Shown here piece by piece: positions 1 through 5,537 of a DNA stretch of 8,626 nucleotides; positions within the stretch are counted from its first letter, which is position 1; each line of letters opens with the position of its first letter. The position numbers and the translations under genes were made by a program. The notes beneath the pieces are model-generated. The model saw only the letters and a program-made list of their open reading frames with translations. It did no database searches and was not told the origin of the DNA. This stretch comes from an uncultured Prevotellaceae bacterium (lineage in GTDB: Bacteria > Bacteroidota > Bacteroidia > Bacteroidales > Bacteroidaceae): NCBI GenBank assembly GCA_946539475.1, contig CAMNHM010000111.1, forward strand, positions 1 through 8,626, given 5' to 3'.

Positions 1-595
1 GCGACCGCTTGCCCATCTGCGTGCCCGTGACGGGCGAGTTGAGGTCGGCCGTGACGACCACCTCCTGCAGCTGCTGGCTGGCATGAAGCTGGAAGTCGAG
101 CGTCAGGGTGCGGTCGAGGCTGACGTCGGCCGTCTGCTGCTCGTAGCCAACGTAGGTGACGCGCAGCTGATGGCGTCCCTCGGGCAGCGTCAGCGAGTAG
201 TGGCCGTACTCGTTGGTCATCGTCCCCTGTCGGGTGGTCAGGTCGAGCACGGTGGCGTTGATGAGCAGCTCGCCCTGGGCGTCGAGCACCCGTCCGCTCA
301 GCGTGTGGGTGGTAGTGTGCCGGCGTCGCTGCTCCGTCGCTTTCAACAGCACGTTACGCCCTTGTACACTATAATTGATGTTCGCGTGCGCGAAAAGGGT
401 GGCCAGTGCTTTCTCCAGCGACATTGCTGAGAGATCGGTGCCCTCATAGGCAATGTCGAGCGGCAGCGACGAGTTGTAGACGAAGCTCACTCCGTGCTCC
501 TCTTCCAGGCGCTCCATCTGTTGGCGCACGGTTGTCTGCGCCGTCGCTCTGAGGCAGCTGAGGATGAGCACGATGATGCATAGATGTTTTCTCAT
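1..595 (-). CDS. TonB-dependent outer-membrane receptor, N-terminal part (cut by window edge)
   Basis: The first 198 residues of a TonB-dependent receptor are visible; the plug and barrel lie beyond position 1. A signal peptide (MRKHLCIIVLILSCLRATAQ, residues 1-20) is followed by an STN-like domain (about 24-86, with 'GVSFVYNSSLPL'). A CarboxypepD_reg-like beta-sandwich follows (about 97-175, 'SGRVLDAQG...ATV...TNEYGHYSLTLPEG'), then 'LQEVVVTA' (176-183) and the start of the plug (NSPVTGTQMGKRS). Such receptors import large ligands across the outer membrane using TonB energy. STN domains normally signal through a FecR anti-sigma factor to an ECF sigma factor. The ECF sigma gene lies 54 bp upstream, but no FecR gene separates them. 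An in-frame ATG at 646 would add 17 residues before the signal peptide and overlaps the promoter-like motif, so the start at 595 is preferred. The substrate cannot be deduced. Confidence 0.9.
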   Translation of the reverse strand, partial: MRKHLCIIVLILSCLRATAQTTVRQQMERLEEEHGVSFVYNSSLPLDIAYEGTDLSAMSLEKALATLFAHANINYSVQGRNVLLKATEQRRRHTTTHTLSGRVLDAQGELLINATVLDLTTRQGTMTNEYGHYSLTLPEGRHQLRVTYVGYEQQTADVSLDRTLTLDFQLHASQQLQEVVVTADLNSPVTGTQMGKRS

Positions 596-616
596 TACAG
601 ACGTTTCTTTTCTAGC

Positions 617-644
617 TATGACGCAGAAACGACCTTTTACCCCC
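617..644 (-). promoter_or_regulatory. Possible ECF-sigma-dependent promoter of the receptor gene
   Basis: On the minus strand, GGGGGTAAAAGG (644-633) is followed after 9 nt by CGTCATA (623-617), 21 nt before the receptor start. A CGTC core is typical of ECF -10 elements, and the G-rich GTAAA block could be the -35 side, though the spacing is shorter than in classical ECF promoters. No TAnnTTTG housekeeping motif is seen here. Inference: the sigma factor encoded just upstream may activate the receptor gene from this site. Confidence 0.4.
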
Positions 645-649
645 ATCGG

Positions 650-1177
650 TTATAGCAAAAAAATGAAGAAAAAATGCTCCCGCTGTCCACGCAGTCGATG
701 CAGGGCTTTGGAAATCTGGTGCTCGACGGTCTTCTGACTGAGGCCTAGCCTCTGGGCTATCTCGCTGTAGGTCAGTCCGTCGCGTTTCGATAGCAGGAAT
801 ATTTCACGACAGCGTTGCGGCAGCGCGTCGATAGCCTCCCAGAGGGCAGCCTCTATGTCGGAGCGCTCCTGTGCCTCTTCGTCGCTGATGGCGCCGTCGA
901 GGTCGTGGGGCAGGAAATTGCTGCTTGAGACCCCGTCGAAGCCTTCTGGCTGCAAGCCTCCTACTACGGGCGTATTTCGCCGCAGCACGTCGATGCAGCG
1001 ATTGCGCACGGCCGTATAGAGCCAGGCACGTGCGTTGGAGGGCTCCTCGTCACTCTCGAGCATCCGCACGAAGCAATCCTGCACTACGTCTTCCACGGCC
1101 TCCACGTCTTTCAGGTAGTGGAGTGCATAGAGGCATAGCGGTCGGTAATAGTTACGGAACAGCAGTTCGGCTTCCAT
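650..1177 (-). CDS. ECF-type RNA polymerase sigma-70 factor
   Basis: This 175-residue protein has the two-domain layout of ECF sigma factors. Sigma-2 is about residues 6-70 (FRNYYRPLCLYALHYLKD; AEDVVQD-like 'VEDVVQDCFVRM'; RAWLYTAVRNRCIDVLRR), for core binding and -10 recognition. Sigma-4 is about 107-163 (LPQRCREIFLLSKRDGLTYSEIA... then 'SQKTVEHQISKALHRLR'), an HTH for -35 recognition. It matches the Bacteroidetes group linked to TonB-receptor loci. It has its own housekeeping-type promoter and is followed after 54 bp by the receptor gene. Missing from the expected trio is a FecR/DUF4974 anti-sigma gene. The C terminus is odd: a short Phe-rich tail (HFFFIFLL) encoded by A-runs on the plus strand (657-663 and 669-674), which could vary by slippage. 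The start at 1177 suits the sigma-2 length and the promoter 19 nt upstream. Confidence 0.93.
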   Translation of the reverse strand: MEAELLFRNYYRPLCLYALHYLKDVEAVEDVVQDCFVRMLESDEEPSNARAWLYTAVRNRCIDVLRRNTPVVGGLQPEGFDGVSSSNFLPHDLDGAISDEEAQERSDIEAALWEAIDALPQRCREIFLLSKRDGLTYSEIAQRLGLSQKTVEHQISKALHRLRGQREHFFFIFLL

Positions 1178-1196
1178 CTTTGCTTTTTAGGGGCTG

Positions 1197-1227
1197 CAAA
1201 GTTACAAAAAGTCAAGCGCAAAACAAA
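1197..1227 (-). promoter_or_regulatory. Housekeeping-type promoter of the ECF sigma gene
   Basis: On the minus strand, TAACTTTG (1204-1197) matches the Bacteroidetes -7 consensus TAnnTTTG. TTTG (1227-1224) lies 19 nt upstream as the -33 element. The -7 element ends 19 nt before the ATG at 1177, giving a short leader. Confidence 0.7.
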
Positions 1228-1252
1228 GGATTTTATTCTTTTTTAGCCAAAC

Positions 1253-1272
1253 GGAGTAACTTCGGTAACTCC
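1253..1272. other. Small hairpin with a UUCG loop, or a 9-bp direct repeat, upstream of the sigma promoter
   Basis: GGAGTAAC TTCG GTAACTCC can fold on the plus strand into an 8-bp stem with one A.A mismatch and a C(UUCG)G tetraloop. The same bases also read as two 9-bp direct repeats (AGTAACTTC, GGTAACTCC). It lies about 25 bp upstream of the -33 element of the sigma gene, so it could be an operator instead of an RNA structure. No function is shown. Confidence 0.35.
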
Positions 1273-1281
1273 TCAGTCATG

Positions 1282-1399
1282 AAAAAAAGAAACAAATGAG
1301 CACAAATGAAGATAAATTATTGTCTATGCTGGCATTCAGCCATTCATACTATTCGCACGGCAAAAGACAATTTTTCCGTAATTTGTGCTCATTTGTTTC
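1282..1399 (-). terminator. Possible terminator of the serpin/TPR operon
   Basis: Read on the minus strand, the 19-bp inverted repeat begins 5 nt after the regulator's TAA, and its second arm runs directly into TTTTTTT (1288-1282). A long stem followed by a U-run fits intrinsic termination, but the 73-nt loop is far larger than usual. The call is therefore tentative. Confidence 0.4.
1289..1399. repeat. 111-bp element bounded by a perfect 19-bp inverted repeat
   Basis: GAAACAAATGAGCACAAAT (1289-1307) is the exact reverse complement of 1381-1399. A second, inner inverted pair, ATTGTCT (1319-1325) and AGACAAT (1365-1371), is nested inside. The element fills the space between the stop of the TPR regulator (1404) and the sigma promoter region and contains no ORF. 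It resembles the small dispersed palindromic elements common between genes in Bacteroidales (MITE/REP type), but copy number cannot be tested here. Confidence 0.65.
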
Positions 1400-1403
1400 C
1401 ATA

Positions 1404-2729
1404 TTATAGCGAGAGGATGAACTCATCCCATTGTGCAGGCGATCCTTTCTTGCCGAAAGCCTTCTGATAGAGTCGCGAACGGGTGTTGGTGACGGCCTGG
1501 CGGGTGTGAGCCGTGAGTTGGGCGATGGCTGCAGGCGACATGCTCAGTCGCAGCAACAGACACACGCGACGCTCCTGAGGATTGAGTCGGCAGAATCTGC
1601 TGATGCGCCTAAGGAAATCCGGGCATTGCTCGTCGACGGTCTTTTCCACCTCTGCCCATTCCTCTTCTGGCAGGGCAGGCTGCCGGGGATCGTCGATGAG
1701 TTGTTTAAGGCGCGTCATGAGTGGCGATGCTGCGGTGTCGTCGTCGTCGGTTTTAGGCTGTCGTGCGTGCTCGCTTAGGAGGTGTTCGAGTTGCTGCACC
1801 TTGAGCTGGTAGTTCATCCGGCGACGGCTGGCATATAGAAACAAAGAGACGAGCAGCAGTATGAGCAGCACGACGGCCGCCCCAGCGATGATGGCCTGCC
1901 GCTGGTAGCGATCTGCCTGCCGCTGATGGAGTGTATAGTCGTAGAGAGCTGCCGTCTGTCGGATGGCGGCAGCATCGTTGGCCTCGTGCAGTGAGTCGGT
2001 CAGCAGCTCGTATTGCTTCAGGTGTAGCAGGGCCTGCTCGTTGTTGCCGTCGTCGATGGCGTATCTTGCCAGGGCGTGATGGGCGGCCTGGCGGGCATAG
2101 ATGTTCCCTTCCTGGAGGAGTATGCGGTAGTAATATGTCGCGGAGTCGCGCTGCTGGGCACGGGCATAGTAGTCGGCCATCATGAAGTATAGTCCGCTGC
2201 GGTTGTCTTCGTCTACGTATTCCAGTGCGGGCATCAGCAACTGTCGAGCCTCGTCCAGGTGGTTCCTGTAGAGGTGGTGGGCAGCCATCTGGCTCTCCAC
2301 GTCGCGCTGCATCGCCAGGTTGCCACTGGCTTTTGCCAGCTGGCGTGCCCGCTCAAAATATTCCAGGCAGCTATCGGCGCTCTCCTCCGTGGCACGCAGT
2401 ACGTTGCCGATGTCACGCAGGTCGTAGATCAGACCAAGGGTGTCGCGGGCCCTGAGGTCGATGACGTAGGCCCTTCGGTAGCTCTGGAGTGAGCGGTCGA
2501 GCAGCCGTTGCTGGAAATAGAGTGTGCCCATCTGGCTGTTGACCAGCGCCCTCAGGCTGTCAGTCTGTGCCAGTTCGCCGGCTCGCTCCAGGTGCTCCAG
2601 TGCCGATGGCGCGTCGCCCTGCTCCATCAGTTTCAGGGCTTCGTGATACTCGTTCAGCCCTGCCTGTCGATTGGTGCAGGCGCTGACGAGTATCACGAGC
2701 AGTGCGATGACAGTTGTGGGATGCTTCAT
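1404..2729 (-). CDS. TPR lipoprotein with a membrane helix and C-terminal LuxR-like HTH (putative membrane-bound regulator)
   Basis: This 441-residue protein starts with a lipoprotein-type signal (VSAC, Cys18). Residues about 25-250 are helical TPR-like repeats (for example 'SALEHLERAGEL', 'DRSLQSYRRAYVI', 'DSATYYYRILLQEG', 'EQALLHLKQYELL'). One hydrophobic membrane helix (about 279-300) ends in SRRR, followed by a short coiled coil (303-321). The C-terminal domain is LuxR/GerE-like ('LNPQERRVCLLLRLSMSPAAIAQL', then a recognition helix near 408-420). This layout is a recurrent Bacteroidetes type: periplasmic TPR sensor, membrane helix, cytoplasmic DNA-binding end. Targets and signal are unknown. 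Its ATG overlaps the serpin stop (ATGA, 2726-2729), implying translational coupling and a shared role, perhaps sensing the state of the envelope or of the serpin. DNA binding is inferred; a non-DNA-binding HTH is possible. Confidence 0.85.
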   Translation of the reverse strand: MKHPTTVIALLVILVSACTNRQAGLNEYHEALKLMEQGDAPSALEHLERAGELAQTDSLRALVNSQMGTLYFQQRLLDRSLQSYRRAYVIDLRARDTLGLIYDLRDIGNVLRATEESADSCLEYFERARQLAKASGNLAMQRDVESQMAAHHLYRNHLDEARQLLMPALEYVDEDNRSGLYFMMADYYARAQQRDSATYYYRILLQEGNIYARQAAHHALARYAIDDGNNEQALLHLKQYELLTDSLHEANDAAAIRQTAALYDYTLHQRQADRYQRQAIIAGAAVVLLILLLVSLFLYASRRRMNYQLKVQQLEHLLSEHARQPKTDDDDTAASPLMTRLKQLIDDPRQPALPEEEWAEVEKTVDEQCPDFLRRISRFCRLNPQERRVCLLLRLSMSPAAIAQLTAHTRQAVTNTRSRLYQKAFGKKGSPAQWDEFILSL

Positions 2730-4627
2730 TGAGTGACGACCAGTTTCCGTCCGTTCCTGATGTATACTCCCTTGGCGGGCACGCCGCTGAGGCGCTGGCC
2801 CGACAGGCTGTAGACGGCATCGTCGGCTGCGTGTTGCTGCGTCAGCGGCGTGTCGATGCTGTCGGTCCCTCCGACGGTGACCCCCCCCGTGTATTGGCCG
2901 ATGAAGAAGATGACGCCCGTCGACTGCTCGCTGATGATGTATACGAAGGGACGTGTGGCGTAGAATCGAGCCATCTCGGGCATGCCGGTGGTTTCTGCTC
3001 CGATGATGGTGACGGCAGCTGCCTCAGTGCCCTGCTCGTCGACTCTGATCCTGGCCTTCTGCCGCATCATGCTGATGAAGACGGGACGGTTGCAGAAATA
3101 GGGGAACTCGGCTTCGTCGGTGAATGCTGTCGGCATGCCCATCTCGGCCATCACCTGTTTGAGGTCTACGTCCTTCTCGCTCTCGAAGCGGGGCAGTTTC
3201 ACGTCGACCGTGATCGTCCTGCCCTTCGTCTGCCAGGAGCTGCCGCTGAGGGCATCGAGCACGTCGCCGACGGTCTTCCCTTCGCGCGGCAGGAATACGG
3301 TCATCTTGTAGGCCCCGTTGCCGTAGGGCAGGTTGATGGCCTGATAGAGGTCGTTGTCGGCATACTCCAGGTCGTCGAACAGCTTAGCCATGACGGGCAC
3401 TGTGGGTCCGCCGCCGAAGGGCTCCTCGTAAGTGTCGGCAGCATCGAAGGGTGAACTCCATTGGCCCTTGAAGTAGATGGCATCGAGCAGATAGCTGACG
3501 GCAGCGGGGTTGAACGTCTGCTCGTTGAGGATGTTGCGGATCATCTGCTCCGTGTGGTCGCTGGCCCACTGGTTGATGACGTCCATAGTCTCTCCGTCGA
3601 AGAAGTCGCGGCTTTGTGGCTGTGCGTCGTAGTAGTCGTTGCACGTCTCGACGAAGGGCTCCTGCAGATAGTAGCCCTGCCCCTCGTTGATGAAGATGGT
3701 GTTGGCGATGATGGCCTTCGTCTTCGCGTCGAGTGTGTTGGCATCGTCGAGCATCTTGCGGCTGAAGGCGTTGATGGCGTCAGCCCCTGCCTCGCCGAAG
3801 CCCAGCGTCTGGTTGATTTCCTGCTGTGTCTGCCCTGCGGCGGCATTGTTGAGCATGCCCAAGGCGAAGGTGATGCTCAGCGGCGATACGACGCTGCTGG
3901 TCTTACCTCTGACTTTCCGGAACAGGCGGAAGGCGAAGTCGTTGTTGCTGGCCACCAGCTGGCGCTCGTCGTCGCTGAGGTCGATGATTTTCGGAGCCAG
4001 GAATCCCTGAGCCGTGAACCAGAAGTCCTTGCTGCTGACGGATGCCAGCTCTTCGTAGTCGCAGATGCAGTTCACGTCCGGCTTGAAGACGTAGTGCGCC
4101 AGTCCTTTCCCGCTGAATCCCACGCCCTCTACGGCACGGAGTCCTGTAGGCGCGCCGCCGGAGAGGTAGTTGTAGCGATGGAAGCTGCGGCCGTCCTCCA
4201 TGAAGTTGTCCTCCACGACGGTGTATGCCGACAGGTCGAGGCCGGGCTCCTGATAGCCTTGCAGGGTGAAGTCGACGAGCAGGAAGTCCTGCTTGTCGCC
4301 GCGGTAGTCGTACATGTAGACGCGGCCCTCGTCGTCCTCGCGGAAGGCTCCGTAGTATTTCTGCTTGTAGTCGCGGTCGTCGGTGCGATACATCTTCATA
4401 TACGCGCGCCCGTCGATGGTGGTGTCGCCTTTCAGCTGATAGTACGACATCCACATCCAGTGGTCATAAAACTTGCCGTCGGGGCCGGGCTCCTCGCGGT
4501 CCTCGTAGTGGTGATAGATGTAGCACCACGTCTTTCCCTGCTCCAGCATGGGGCGGCTGGGCTTCGCGGCTTGCGCTGTCAGACAGCATGCAGCCGTCAC
4601 GATCATCGTCAGAATTGTCTTTTTCAT
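2726..4627 (-). CDS. Secreted serpin (serine/cysteine protease inhibitor) with an extra N-terminal domain and C-terminal tail
   Basis: This 633-residue protein has a signal peptide (about 1-20, AQA), an unrecognised Tyr/Trp/Asp-rich domain (about 25-210), a full serpin fold (about 222-580) and a tail with 'VYSLSGQRL...KGVYIRNGRK' (605-628). Serpins trap proteases by inserting the cleaved reactive loop into a beta-sheet. The hinge EQGTEAAAVT (531-540) is the inhibitory type: Gly at P15, Thr at P14, Ala at P12-P10. Counting P17 as Glu531 puts P1 near Thr547, within GAETTGMPEM. The distal loop is two residues longer than in alpha1-antitrypsin, so the true P1 is uncertain. The serpin signature is RPFVYII (559-565), with Thr558 where Asp/Asn is usual. 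Family knowledge includes miropin of Tannerella, a broad bacterial serpin. The gene lies 23 bp after the six-Cys gene and is coupled to the TPR regulator. A G8 run falls at codons about 580-583. The target protease is unknown. Confidence 0.93.
   Translation of the reverse strand: MKKTILTMIVTAACCLTAQAAKPSRPMLEQGKTWCYIYHHYEDREEPGPDGKFYDHWMWMSYYQLKGDTTIDGRAYMKMYRTDDRDYKQKYYGAFREDDEGRVYMYDYRGDKQDFLLVDFTLQGYQEPGLDLSAYTVVEDNFMEDGRSFHRYNYLSGGAPTGLRAVEGVGFSGKGLAHYVFKPDVNCICDYEELASVSSKDFWFTAQGFLAPKIIDLSDDERQLVASNNDFAFRLFRKVRGKTSSVVSPLSITFALGMLNNAAAGQTQQEINQTLGFGEAGADAINAFSRKMLDDANTLDAKTKAIIANTIFINEGQGYYLQEPFVETCNDYYDAQPQSRDFFDGETMDVINQWASDHTEQMIRNILNEQTFNPAAVSYLLDAIYFKGQWSSPFDAADTYEEPFGGGPTVPVMAKLFDDLEYADNDLYQAINLPYGNGAYKMTVFLPREGKTVGDVLDALSGSSWQTKGRTITVDVKLPRFESEKDVDLKQVMAEMGMPTAFTDEAEFPYFCNRPVFISMMRQKARIRVDEQGTEAAAVTIIGAETTGMPEMARFYATRPFVYIISEQSTGVIFFIGQYTGGVTVGGTDSIDTPLTQQHAADDAVYSLSGQRLSGVPAKGVYIRNGRKLVVTQ
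2881..2888 (-). repeat. G8 homopolymer inside the serpin gene
   Basis: Eight consecutive G on the coding strand encode part of T-G-G-V just after the serpin core. With seven G the frame meets TGA after about 15 codons, removing the C-terminal tail. With nine G no stop occurs, and the frame continues through the ATG of the TPR regulator, giving a fused protein. I traced both frames by eye. Whether the tract varies in nature is not known. Confidence 0.6.
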
Positions 4628-4650
4628 AAGCTATTGCGATGTTTAAGTCG

Positions 4651-5334
4651 TTATTCGTTGGAATAATCCTGTTTCACTCCTTCCTGGTATATCCACGCCT
4701 CGACGATCTCAACGACTTCGCCGACGGGTCGCCCTGCCAGATGGCTGCTGCAGTTGGCCGTGACGGTAGTATCATTGATGTCGAACGGACAATCTTGCGG
4801 CCATATCGACCATTGCTCTTCCATCGTCCATACGTCGTGCTTCCTGGGGCCCGTCTGTGTCAGCTTGACGTAGATGTAGTCGCTAGTGCTAGCCTCCCCT
4901 CCATTATGGTCAGGGTCGACGAAAGCCTCTATCATCCATAGCTCGTCGAAGACCATTTTACAGGTGGCAGCCGTGCATACGCCGTCCTTCACGCTGATGC
5001 TGAAGAGCACGTCGAAACTGAACATGTCCTTTAGGGACGTCAGGTGGTCGCTGTAGCTGAGCTGCCCGCCGTTCGTATCCTCCCGCCAGCCTCGCTCGCG
5101 CGTGTCAAGCAGAGGTGCCTTGAACGCCAGGCTGTCGATGTCGGCTATGGCGTAGGCAGGTCGCATGCCTACCTGCAAGCTGTCGCCATCGAGGAACCGT
5201 AGGTGGTTGTAGACGTTCGTCTCGTAGGCATCGCAGTGTGCCCCTTGGCAGATGTATAGCTTCTGCTGCCCACTGGCCTTCGTCGTGAGCAGCATCAGCA
5301 GTAGTGCGGTTATGTATGTGCGTCGTTGTATCAT
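4651..5334 (-). CDS. Secreted protein of unknown function with six cysteines
   Basis: I do not recognise a family for this 227-residue protein. It has a clear signal peptide (MIQRRTYITALLLMLLTTKASG, cleaved near 20-23). The mature N terminus, with 'KLYICQG' and 'YAIADIDSLAF' (61-71), resembles the short 'VDSIxF' module that opens many secreted Bacteroidales proteins. The rest is a mixed, acidic, probably beta-rich domain (about 95-220). Six cysteines (29, 34, 120, 125, 182, 195) fall in an even number, and two are CX4C pairs, which allows up to three disulfides. It is the first gene of the operon, 23 bp before the serpin, so it may act with the serpin outside the cytoplasm, for example as a partner or as another envelope factor. 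That is inference from position only. The start is fixed by the signal peptide and promoter; the next Met would destroy the signal. Confidence 0.8.
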   Translation of the reverse strand: MIQRRTYITALLLMLLTTKASGQQKLYICQGAHCDAYETNVYNHLRFLDGDSLQVGMRPAYAIADIDSLAFKAPLLDTRERGWREDTNGGQLSYSDHLTSLKDMFSFDVLFSISVKDGVCTAATCKMVFDELWMIEAFVDPDHNGGEASTSDYIYVKLTQTGPRKHDVWTMEEQWSIWPQDCPFDINDTTVTANCSSHLAGRPVGEVVEIVEAWIYQEGVKQDYSNE

Positions 5335-5342
5335 ATCGAGTG

Positions 5343-5375
5343 CAAAGATACGAAAAAAAATGGTGAATTGCCAAA
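5343..5375 (-). promoter_or_regulatory. Promoter of the six-Cys/serpin/TPR operon, nearly leaderless
   Basis: TATCTTTG (5350-5343, minus strand) matches the -7 consensus TAnnTTTG, and TTTG (5375-5372) lies 21 nt upstream. Only 8 nt separate the -7 element from the ATG at 5334. Transcription starting the usual few bases downstream would leave a leader of about 0-3 nt. Confidence 0.65.
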
Positions 5376-5382
5376 TTTTTCA

Positions 5383-5442
5383 GTACACAAAGAGTACACA
5401 ACGCGTTCACCGCACGTTTACCGTTGTTCACCACGCGTGCCA
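5383..5442. repeat. Helically phased GT(A/T)(C/T)AC motif array between divergent promoters
   Basis: GTACAC (5383), GTACAC (5394), GTTCAC (5405), GTTTAC (5416), GTTCAC (5426) and a weaker GTGCCA (5437) start at intervals of 11, 11, 11, 10 and 11 bp. Three copies carry the fuller GTT(C/T)ACC, and ACGCGT occurs at 5401 and 5433. The array lies upstream of both the serpin-operon promoter and the paaK promoter. It could be a multi-site operator, with sites on one face of the helix, or a decayed simple repeat. Confidence 0.55.
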
Positions 5443-5476
5443 AACGATGTGATTTTATCAAAAAAACGGCAAATTC

Positions 5477-5508
5477 TTTGTCAGTTTGACAGAAAATGCC
5501 TAACTTTG
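5477..5508 (+). promoter_or_regulatory. Promoter of paaK
   Basis: TAACTTTG (5501-5508) matches the -7 consensus, and TTTG (5477-5480) sits 20 nt upstream as -33. The leader to the ATG at 5538 is about 20-25 nt. No Shine-Dalgarno sequence is evident, as is usual in Bacteroidetes. Confidence 0.7.
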
Positions 5509-5537
5509 TAGCGCAAAATGCAACATAACCAGTAGAA

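Noticed and set aside
83..430. 115-codon plus-strand frame
   Set aside because: Antisense to the clear STN and CarboxypepD_reg-like domains of the receptor.
2714..3454. 246-codon plus-strand frame opposite the serpin C-terminal half
   Set aside because: Antisense shadow with no recognisable domain. Its start sits inside the coupled serpin/TPR junction and it has no promoter.
3461..4666. 401-codon open frame on the plus strand opposite the serpin gene
   Set aside because: It is Val/Leu/Ala-rich with no domain or signal and is fully antisense to a well-supported gene. Long antisense frames are expected in GC-rich coding DNA.
5105..5461. 118-codon minus-strand frame extending upstream of the six-Cys gene
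   Set aside because: Different frame from the signal-peptide protein; it crosses the promoter and operator array and has no domain.
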